A program made the translations under genes and the position numbers. From Mesostigma viride (Eukaryota > Streptophyta > Mesostigmatophyceae > Mesostigmatales > Mesostigmataceae): a stretch of DNA of 64,000 bases. Shown piece by piece: positions 55,290 through 64,000 of this stretch. The notes under the pieces are model-generated. The model saw only the letters and a program-made list of their open reading frames with translations, did no database searches and was not told where the DNA came from. Numbering within the stretch: the first letter of the stretch is position 1; every line of letters starts with the position of its first letter. The DNA lies in contig RPFO01000312.1 in assembly GCA_009746045.1 (NCBI GenBank), forward strand, positions 1,094,323 through 1,158,322, read 5' to 3'.

Positions 55290-56368
55290 GCTGGATGCCT
55301 GTTGATTATTTTATTTTCCCCCCGATATAGGTCGTTACAGGAAAGCGAGCTCGCTTTTCTTTTAAGGGTACGCCATGCGCTGGCTAACGTCCGATAGGGC
55401 TGGCCAATTTGGGGAAGGGACCAGCCCGTACAGCCCGAGTGTTCTTTCCACTAAAAGCAACTATGCATGCACACTACCTAAATGCGAATTCATGGAATTC
55501 GGGCCAACCTAGCGAAATTTTGAACAGGTACACATTCCGGCTGTTCTCGCGTGACTTTGATACATTCATGGCGACAGGCAATGGCGGCTTTATCTTCTTT
55601 AGTCAAAGTGGAGGCGTTGTTGCTCAGCTGTAGAACAAAACAGCAGAAGCGCGGGAAACCAAACTCGGGGAAAATATTGTGACAATCATTACTGCACGCG
55701 CGGGTAACGGGTTTGGCGGCAACGGGTACTGTATGTTGACTGTTGAGCCTACAGGCTACAGTACAGTCACGTCAGTACTGTACAGTACACTGTACCTGTA
55801 TACCTTACTGTACTGTACTGTACATTCACTACAGCCCCACCCTTTCAGGATTAATAATGGGGCCCTGAAGACCCAGGTCTGCGACCATAAACCTGAAATC
55901 AAAACCAGGGCTGACAATCTGAAACATCGAATAGGCACATACCCCCTCCCTCTGACCATACCCCCTTACTAACTGACCGCTACTTAGCAATTAGCAGCCT
56001 TTGGTGCCTACTTTAAGATCTTTTGTCCAAAACCGGCCCTGCGATCTTTAACCCAGAAGTTCCAAATCCAGGGTGTTAAGATCTTACACCTGATAATCTT
56101 ACTGTACTGTAAACCTTTCAAATTAATGGGGGTTGTGCACGCCGGATCCATGTCGGTTCAAAGTTGATACACCGGCGCTGGAATAAACTCAACCCAACTC
56201 ACCTCAAGTCCTCAACGCCGGATCACTGGGTTCACAACTGCCCTGATCAAACCCGCAGACTTCAGAGTTCAGACCTGTCAATATGCGCAACCTGTCAATA
56301 CTGTATGCGCAATGTTGCACGGTCAGGTGCCTTCTGGGAATATAGTCTATAGAATCTCTGCTGTTCAT
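55290..56368. other. Upstream flank of the Treslin-like gene
   Basis: Presumably contains the minus-strand promoter near 55300. At 55755-55832 a cluster of TACAGT/ACTGTA motifs makes overlapping small palindromes. No gene recognised. Confidence 0.4.
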
Positions 56369-56719
<351 letters not shown>

Positions 56720-56722
56720 GGA

Positions 56723-56780
56723 TCCCACGCCGCACATGGGCAGCGTGGGAATCAACAACAACAAAAAAAAAAAAAAAAAA
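56723..56780 (+). other. Hairpin followed by poly(A), next to the (GTTA)n array
   Basis: Stem TCCCACGC (56723-56730) with GCGTGGGA (56743-56750) around a 12-base loop, then a CAA-rich spacer and A18 (56763-56780). The order microsatellite, hairpin, simple tail is the same as in the CAAC-loop tags although the sequence differs. Possibly the 3' end of a SINE or another LINE family. Confidence 0.5.
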
Positions 56781-57045
56781 CAGTAGGGATTAGGAACCCC
56801 CGTCGCATCCCATCCGAATCAACAGGTTAATTTCGCCAACGTAAATAGCAACCGTGGGAAGGCCGACCAGGCCAGTGCCATTATCGCGAGAAAAACGCAG
56901 CGGGATATTTTGCCAGCTTTTTTTACGCGAAGGGATTACGGCTTGATCATTTTGCAGCACACCGAGTGTCCGCCTAGAGTTACTCGTGGCAAAGGGTTTA
57001 CCGGCAAGCTTTCAACGCCCCGCCTTATAGCGAGCAACAACAAAT

Positions 57046-57285
57046 ATGCCAGAGATGGATGGCAGGCCTGAGCCTCGCTCCAGGCGACCTCCATGCACGG
57101 TCGACTTGTCAACAGTCGACCCTGCCGCCATTGAATGGAAAATGGCGATTGCAAAGAAAAGAGTGGCCCTGATGACAAAGGGGCAGCAAATGCACAATGC
57201 CTCGATCGAGGCTATGCTGGCCCAAGAATACGCGTTGGAGCAGCAGAGGTTGCGAGAACAGGGGGTCGCTCGGAATCCTCAATAA
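57046..57285 (+). CDS. Small hypothetical protein
   Basis: 79 codons from ATG 57046. Pro/Arg-rich start, then a Lys/Glu/Gln-rich helical segment (IEWKMAIAKKRVALM ... MLAQEYALEQQRLREQ) that may form a coiled coil. Family not recognised. It could be a short gene, one exon, or the N-terminus of an element protein; no homologous copy was noticed elsewhere in the window. Confidence 0.35.
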   Translation: MPEMDGRPEPRSRRPPCTVDLSTVDPAAIEWKMAIAKKRVALMTKGQQMHNASIEAMLAQEYALEQQRLREQGVARNPQ

Positions 57286-57289
57286 GGGG

Positions 57290-58885
57290 GGTTCTGCCCC
57301 TCAGCTGAGACGGCTCTCTGAGCAGAGCATTTTATTTATGAGAACCGTTGCCGGGCCCTCAGGTCAAAGGATGAAAACCTGGGTAAATCCCTCGATTTCC
57401 CTCGATCCGTTCCGATGTCGTTGCTTTCTGTGGCTGGGCGTTGTCCGGCGCAAGACCGCCTTCGGCTTGCGCCTGGACAGTGGGGCTGTTCGAGCGGGGG
57501 CGAGCCAAAGCTTTTGGCTCGAGTGTCTGACTGATGAGGTCGCCTTGAAAGCTGAGAACTTGCAGTGCTGTAGCCTGGAGTTCCTGTACCTGGTCCGTTA
57601 TCACATCAGTTTCTTCCCGGGGGTTAAGCCACCCGAGACGGAATGGTTTTCCTCATCGAAGTTGCATCCGAGTATCTATATGGCAGTGGCATAGCACTTG
57701 CCAGGCTATTCATGTGTGCCTGAAGTAGCTAGGTCTAGCACACCCTCTTCTTCTGCACTTGCTGCCAGAATCTTTGTGCTACGGAGGCACCTATGTCCGT
57801 GTACTGCCATGCTACTCCAACTGTGGGGCTGCCATAAGATTTCTTGCTTTACAGGTTGCCCTTTTGGGTCATATCAAAGAGACAACCAGCGCAGGTCTCA
57901 ATATGTGTGTATATTAACCAATTTTTTTAAAACCGACTATTCAGTTGACGATGTTGTTACTGGTTCATGTTTGTGAACCATATTCATCTCTGAGTCTCCC
58001 ATCCATCTCCACCTTGTTTCCATTCACGCAAACAAATTGGGAGCACTGAGTGTTAGCTAAAGAGTCGGGAGGTGTGTGACTCAAGCTCCAACGCATCACG
58101 AGGGGTGTCGCGTTTGCGTGCAACTATCTCCTGCATCACTATATGTCCTGGCCATTCAGCTTTTGGGAACCCCTGGTGAGCTATAAAGCTGAAATGCCTG
58201 GCCTGGTCCCATGCACATGCAGCTGCCACATCTTTGGGAGACGTAGGTCACTGCCATATGTATCAATTAAAGAATGAGCAGACGCTTACCATGCGTCGCT
58301 CTAGACCCCCGTTGATTGGCCACAAATTAACTGACCATGTAAGGACGCCTATTGAGATGTATCCCTCGGCTCTAGAAACTGATAGCCTCGTGACTTGTCT
58401 CATGGATAAATCAGATGGTTCACAGCTGCAACTTGAATTGCACTTTTAAATTAATTATATTGGTAGTCGACCTTGTACAATCACATCCGCAATTGTGTCG
58501 CCCACGACTGAGGACGAACACACCCTACACAAGGAAACGGATGTCAACAAGCCTTGCCTCAAGATGTGAGGACAAACAAAGGCTCGACATGAAGGTACAT
58601 GAAAGAGACTATACGCTCCCGGTGTCTCTTTCCCACACATGTAGTCAAGCCCACACGAGTCACCAATTAAAGCAACACACGCTTGACACACGCTTGTCAG
58701 AATTAACACAATAAACGTTTGTCGTGATTCCTGACACAACAAAACCGCATTCCAGAAATGCGGTCCTGACATTTTCACCACACATAAGAGCATCTTTAAA
58801 ATGGCATCATGGCAAACTAAAATTGCCGCCTCACTGCCCGTTTTAAGTGGCACAAATCCAAGCATTTTTCTGTCCAGGACATATC
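57290..58885. other. Stretch without a recognised gene
   Basis: Only a 20-odd-base piece of the 13.7-kb dispersed repeat (about 57881-57904) was noticed. Confidence 0.4.
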
Positions 58886-60914
58886 TAGTAATTAATTAAT
58901 TAATTAATTAGACTCGTGCTCCCGTTGGGGAGTCACGGAGCATTAACCCCGATGGATGGATGGATGGGTGCAACATTCCTACCGGTCTAATCTATCTACA
59001 TTGGCTATATACTACATCTATCTAACAGCATTCTAACTACAACATCTATCTAGGCAGCCGCACGCTGCCCGAGGGGGAGCTATCTGGCGTGCCTCCCGCG
59101 GGATTGCACACGCGGGCGCTTCCCCACTGGGGGGGGCTCATTGTCCTCTATGACCTGGGCCCACTTGGCCTTGTCCATCATCTTCTTCCAAATCACGGAG
59201 AGGCCGAGGCCCCCATGTCCTCTACTAGCTGTTCCTTGAAGGTGCGGGCCTTGCGGCGTCTAACATCACTAGGCCCAGCCCACGTCAGGAGGTGCCGGCC
59301 AGGCTGGGCTGGTCGCAGTCCTGCGGGGGGGCCACGTGAGGTGTCTACCTGGTTGGTGCGAGCTAGGTGCCCTACAAGCTGCAGGCGGCGTTGCTTAATG
59401 GTGCTGGTGATATAGGGCATGCCCTGGTACAGATCCTCATTGCGGACATGAGCAGCATATCCTACTCTGAAAATGGAACGCAGCATGCTGGTGACCGCGC
59501 CGTCCAGCTTGCGGGCCAGGTCGGCGGTGAGGGTCCACGTCTCGGCGCCATACGTGAGAACAGGAAGGACGAGGACCTTGAACAGGTCCTGTTTCTCGAT
59601 CTTGCCCAGGGGCTTGCGCCACAGGGCCCGGTACTGACGTAAAGCGTGCCAGGCGAGGGAGATGCGATGGTCCACATCAGCCTCGCAGCTGGGGAGCAGG
59701 CTGCCCAGCAGCTTAACGCGGTCCCGATACGGGACTCGAGAGCCGTCTAGGAGATAGAGGAGCGGCGCTGGGTTGGTGAGCCCAACCGCCAGGGCCTCTG
59801 TCTTCTTGCTGACCTCAAGCCCCACTGCACGGGCCTCGAGAGCCAGGCAGTCAAGCCATGTCTGCACGTGCTCAGTGTCCTCGAGGAGGGTGGTGTCGTC
59901 TGCGTAAATGATGTCTGCTAGCCGAATCTCCGTGTCCGCACCGCCATGCCAGAATTTGTTAGCAACCTGCACTCCTGGTTCCCTGCCCACGATGCGGGCA
60001 AATCGCTTGCGCGCCTGAATCATTACGTATTCCACAACAATAATGAACAGGTAGGGCGACAGCACGCAGCCCTGCCACACACCCTTCTGTAAAGGGCATG
60101 GGGGCGTGGTCCCGTAAGAAGTGCGCACCGAAGTGGTGGACCCTTCATACAGGTTGCGGATGACAGCAATCAGGGGGCGGGGGATCCGGAACAACTCGAG
60201 GATGTCCCATAGCGCAGGCTAGAAAACCGAATCGAAGGCTTTGATGAAGTCCACCAGCACAAGGTGCAAAGGGGACTCACCAGGCTGAAGGCGTTGCAGT
60301 TCCTCCACCAGGCGGCGAGTAGCGAAGAGCGCCTGTACTGTGTTGCGACCTGAACGGAAGCCGTGCTGAGTCTCGCTGAGGTGACCGTCCAGGGCCGTGC
60401 GCAGGCGCTTCAGGATGAGCCGCATAAGAAGCTTGAGGGGGGCACTTTGAATGCACACTCCTCTGTAGTTGCCGGGGTCGGCAGGCGACCCCTTGTTCTT
60501 GTACAGCATCGTGCGAAAACTGTGTTGCCAGGCCGCTGGAGGTGGTTGCGGCGACAGCAGAAGGCGGTTGCAGATGTCCCGGAAGAGCAGCATAACACCT
60601 GTGTCCTCGAATTCGGCTGCAAGTTTTACAACTGCGGCCGGAATCTCGTCTGAGCCGGTGGCTGCGTCATAACGCAAGCGCTGGACCGCCTCCGTGACCT
60701 CGCGAGAGGTGAAAGGAGGCATGTCAGACGGGTCGCCAAGTGGGCCGACCAGCGGGGGGACTAGGTAGTCCGCCGCTGACCTAGGCGGGGCAGGGGGCCC
60801 AGCGGGGCCGGCCAGGGCGGCCGGGCGGGCGGCGGCGGCTGGGAGCAGGGGTGGAGGCGGCGCAGCTGTCCCCACGACCTCGGCCGTGGCCGTGGCCCAG
60901 GTACGAAGCCGCTC
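58886..60914 (-). mobile_element. 5'-truncated LINE, best-preserved copy
   Basis: Minus strand: RT ORF from about 60914, 3' UTR, (CATC)2-3, GGGGTTAATGCTCCG, hairpin (58915-58937), (TTAA)n tail (58890-58910). Identity with the 39.5-kb copy stops at about 60914 (41490 there), which marks the 5' truncation typical of target-primed reverse transcription. The 333-codon and 245-codon frames are in register and separated by one stop. Confidence 0.88.
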
Positions 60915-60956
60915 TAGTAATGAGTGCCGAACAACCAAACCTGAAGGTCGCAGCAT
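59193..60956 (-). pseudogene. LINE reverse transcriptase with a single nonsense codon
   Basis: 588 codons in one frame, interrupted by one TAG (near 60217-60219) that replaces the Trp of DSVFWAALW in the sister copy. Blocks: YKNKGSPADPGNYRGVCIQS, LVDFIKAFDSVF, PLQKGVWQGCVLSP, LADIIYADDTTLLED, TYGAETWTLTADL, QRRLQLVGHLARTNQVD. The first 14 codons come from flanking DNA, not from the LINE. It copies its RNA at nicked target DNA; endonuclease sequence is lost by truncation. Confidence 0.88.
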
Positions 60957-61675
60957 ATAATATCTTTCACACGATCTGCACTTTCAACTCATGACTGGCG
61001 ACGCAATCGACGCTTCAAATGACACGTGTAAAGGGTTGTCGTAAGCTGCGGCATCTGTGCCGTAAGAGGTAGCCAGGTTGAAATCCTGCCAGAAACACAA
61101 TCCCGCCTCCCCTCTAGCCTAGGCTCCACCACGCCCTTAATTCCTAATTCCTGGACAACCCACATAACGTTGTCCAGGACCTGTCTCAACCAAATCCCAA
61201 TTATCCCATGCATGACTGTGCGTCGCGCCTATATTGCCTGAGCGCCCACTCTATTCCAACAAGCATAGCCTAACCAGCGCATCTCAGTGTCCCAATAACT
61301 ACTGGTGTGCGCTGATTCTGTCGGACGCAACTCCATGTGTAACTCACGCACTGGCAGCCGGTCCCTACGCTGACTGCTCCCGATGTGGTCTGTTGCTATC
61401 AACAAGACCTATACTGCATTACTGTAATAATGCCATTCCAACCCTTGTCACCCGTAGTGACCTGTCGCATAGCTATTGCCTGCTGCACCAAGATGAAATT
61501 AAGTGCGTGCTTAGCTTACCGACTTCCTCGCATATAGCATCGCTATATCAAACGAATTGCTTCAACAGCAATTCCTGCATTGCGTCCTTTGGCAATCATA
61601 CCCCGAGCCTGGCTAGGGTCTGTTACGACACGAACATTCAAAACACAAAAGAGTACCGGCAGTGCCCTTGGCCCG
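60915..61675. other. Stretch without a recognised gene
   Basis: No element ends or domains seen. A TTG-initiated frame (61234-61686) has no recognisable features. Confidence 0.4.
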
Positions 61676-61720
61676 ATATTAATTAATTAATTAAACTCGT
61701 GCTCCCGTTGGGGAGTCACG
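61676..61720 (-). other. (TTAA)n plus CAAC-loop hairpin tag, solo
   Basis: In minus-strand sense: GGTGCTC, the hairpin (61698-61720) with arms CGTG/CACG and CTCCC/GGGAG, then (TTAA)n. Upstream sequence is unrelated to the LINE 3' UTR, so this is a very short insertion or another family sharing the tail. Confidence 0.75.
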
Positions 61721-62578
61721 GAGCACCGAAGTGCTTTTAATCCCTGTGTGTGCACTACAGGAGAAAGGGCAGAGACCCCCAGTCTCCTTCATGCCAAAGG
61801 CATGCCACAGCTGCAATCGGGCGCGGCTAGCTAAAAGGACAGGCTAACGATCCGGCAAACTGTGGGTGCAATAAGACCCATGTGAGCATGTCATAGCAAG
61901 GAGCGTGGGCCCGATATGGTATCTTGTTGAGTCGACTGGCATTCGAACCGTTGGTATCCGGGGGTAATGCCACAACCCCCTGACGTTGAACTGCTTCAGC
62001 GCTACAACGTCTCCGTAATAAGTGTTTCCCACACAAGTTGTCTATATTGCGCAAGCATTCTTGGCTACCGTATCCATGGCAGCACCGAGCGACCCGCCAT
62101 CGCTATAATGTATCCTCGCTGTGTGCGGATGCATGATCTAGCTCACAGACGTGACAGGGGGACCCCAGGGGATTCGGGGTCACGTTGCCATCCAAGTGAC
62201 CCCTATTCATGACCGGCGTCCTAGAGACAACTATGCACTATAGAGCCCTTCTGAACCACCGCCTTCGACCGCCGACCCGGCCTATGCACCGCACTTAACC
62301 GGCGTCGCGCCTCGATAGTGCGGTGCATAATAAGCCAATGTACTGCTTGATCAGTATATAGTCTATCCACCAGCTGGTACGGTGTGACGAGCTATGGATG
62401 CCGAGAATGCTCATAACTTCTACATCCGGGCATGAAATTTGGTCGGGTATTAATTGCAGTAGACGCGCCTTTTGATGACGAACACGATGGTGTAATCTTT
62501 GGCCGCCATCGCCCAAGATTTAGCGCAATATCATAAAACGCAGCACAGGCAGGGTTCGTATTTTCCGGAAACCAGCTA
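61721..62578. other. Stretch without a recognised gene
   Basis: Nothing identified; includes moderate-length ORFs without domains. Confidence 0.4.
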
Positions 62579-62863
62579 TGGCAGAATCTCCGTCAGCCGC
62601 ATCCCCTCCTCTCTCCGAGGGGGAGGATACAGCTAGCGCCTAACACTATTACGCAACTAATAGTAACGGCGGAAACCATTGCGACGCAGCCACCGGCAAA
62701 CGCGGCAGCCATTACCGCCTCCTCCAAGCGGCCTTGCATCACCCCAGCCGACGAGATGGAGAGCCAGATCCCTCCGCCATCGTCTTCTAAACCCAGCGAG
62801 GACACCCCCATTGACGACGCCATCGACGCCGCCATCGCCGACGCTGAGTTTTTTTTTTTTTTA
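62579..62863 (+). pseudogene. N-terminal piece of a gag/ORF1-like protein, broken
   Basis: ATG 62579 opens a short frame (MAESPSAASPPLSEGED). A nearby frame continues with AAITASSKRPCITPADEMES and an acidic Ala-rich stretch (IDDAIDAAIADAE), ending in a T14 run at the edge of the transposon copy beginning at 62866. The style is like the N-terminus of element ORF1 proteins. It was probably cut by that insertion. Confidence 0.35.
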
Positions 62864-62865
62864 GA

Positions 62866-64000
62866 CTATTGTCTAATCACCAAGAAAATGTCCTCAAATG
62901 AGGACATTTTTAAGCATGGAGACCATTTGTAATAACTCACACATGTCAACAAATCCATGGGTACGGTATGGAACCATGTTCATTTATGATATGTTCAAGA
63001 GTTGCAATGCTTAACATCCATGAAATATGATCATTGTATAATTGTTTACAATTTATGAATGCAGGGGGGTCGCTACGCGAGTGACCAAATAGCACTCAAG
63101 TCAACAATATGCCAAGAAAGAAGGCATGGCCAGGTCATGGCTGGTCCTGAAAATGCACCCAGGGTGCCCACAGCATGTCTATGTTACACCCTCGCAGTCC
63201 TAGACCCTGCAGCCTGCCAGGGGGGGGCACAAAATGTAAATGGCAGCCAGGGACCATGGTGCAGGCCAAACAGCAGGTGTAAAGCTAGCTCAGTCCAAAG
63301 AGTGAAATATGAAGCAAATACTTGCCAAGGTTAGGTCCATGATCGTTAGTAGAGGCTCGGCTGCCACCACGGTGCTAAACCATGATGCTGAACCCTTACG
63401 TTATAAATGAAACATATACTGCAAAGAGGCACAAGTTGTAACACAAGCACAATGTAAACATGACAAGCTCAAGTTTCCAAGCCAGTCTTGATCACTTGGA
63501 CATGAGTTGAAGCATTAGAAACATATGGGCAACATACCAGCAAGCCTTGAAAGACTTCTCAGCAACAAGGCAGTATATGTGTTGAATCAAACTACCACAT
63601 CGCAATTAAGCACAGCGACTTATACTTGCTGCTGTTTTGATAACGCAAGGCCGTTTACCTTTTCAGTGACGCAACGGGAAAAGAAAGTACTGCCCAGCAA
63701 ACTTCCGTTATTCCCCGGACATAAACGTAATCAAAACCACGAAGTTGGGCATTGAAAGCAACCGGAATTATCACGTCTGCGGGAGTTACAGGTTACAATC
63801 CGCTTAACACGCTTACTTAGAACGATGCGGTTGAGAATGACAGTCGGAACCTTGTTCTTGACGTGCGCCCAGGCCGCCAGCTGCGCGGGCCAGCTCAAGA
63901 AATATATATTAAAGGACGGTGACGCGTGGGAAGCGCCCAGCCTTGCGGCAAAAGAAAAATATGGCTCGCGCTCGCCCTGGTTTTCGCCAGGCGCGACTGC
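62866..64000 (-). mobile_element. DNA transposon with palindromic ends, copy 2 (cut by window end)
   Basis: Collinear with 20656-21797 of copy 1. The left palindrome (62884-62909) has AAAATGTCCTCA half-sites around AA. The minus-strand hypothetical frame of copy 1 is also open here from 64000 to about 63720, with mainly conservative differences. The right end lies beyond the window. Confidence 0.8.

Overview
This is a repeat-rich eukaryotic nuclear window, most likely from a green alga. The best lineage marker is a six-exon, plant-type GDP-mannose 3,5-epimerase. GT-AG introns, a divergent host gene pair and many retro- and DNA-transposons also exclude a prokaryote. I cannot name the species. 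Several element genes, and possibly one host gene, change frame near C/G runs, so some breaks may be assembly indels rather than biological decay.

Layout. 1-6.4 kb: a Ty3/gypsy retrotransposon (5' end outside the window) in the order Gag zinc knuckle, aspartic protease, a complete C5-cytosine DNA methyltransferase domain, reverse transcriptase/RNase H, integrase, PHD finger. 8.8-11.8 kb: a PIGB/GPI10-like GPI mannosyltransferase. 12.3-13.6 kb: hexanucleotide array. 14.2-19.9 kb: LINE fragments and an element with an L1-ORF1p-like gene that runs into a 1.7-kb (ATCC)n array. 20.7-31 kb: DNA transposons with inverted, palindrome-bearing ends, two of them flanked by TTAA, plus a second ORF1p-like copy. 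31.8-37.1 kb: GME on the minus strand, with a 2-kb pentanucleotide array in intron 5. 37.9-38.5 kb: a plastid-targeted-looking NTF2/SnoaL-fold gene, head to head with GME. 39.4-44.9 kb: an APE-type LINE split by a hAT-like element that has an 8-bp target duplication and a BED zinc finger. 46.4-55.3 kb: a large minus-strand gene resembling Treslin/SLD3, with a (GGGT)n array in an intron. 56.4-64 kb: (GTTA)n array, a 5'-truncated LINE, and the second copy of the 20.7-kb DNA transposon.

Two themes connect the region. First, a retroelement carries both a DNA-methylation writer domain and a chromatin-reader domain. Second, a small stem-loop with a CAAC loop recurs at LINE 3' ends beside (TTAA)n or other simple-repeat tails, and the largest microsatellite blocks outside host introns abut it. 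Host genes (GME, NTF2-like, PIGB-like, Treslin-like) are sparse between these insertions and do not look functionally coupled.
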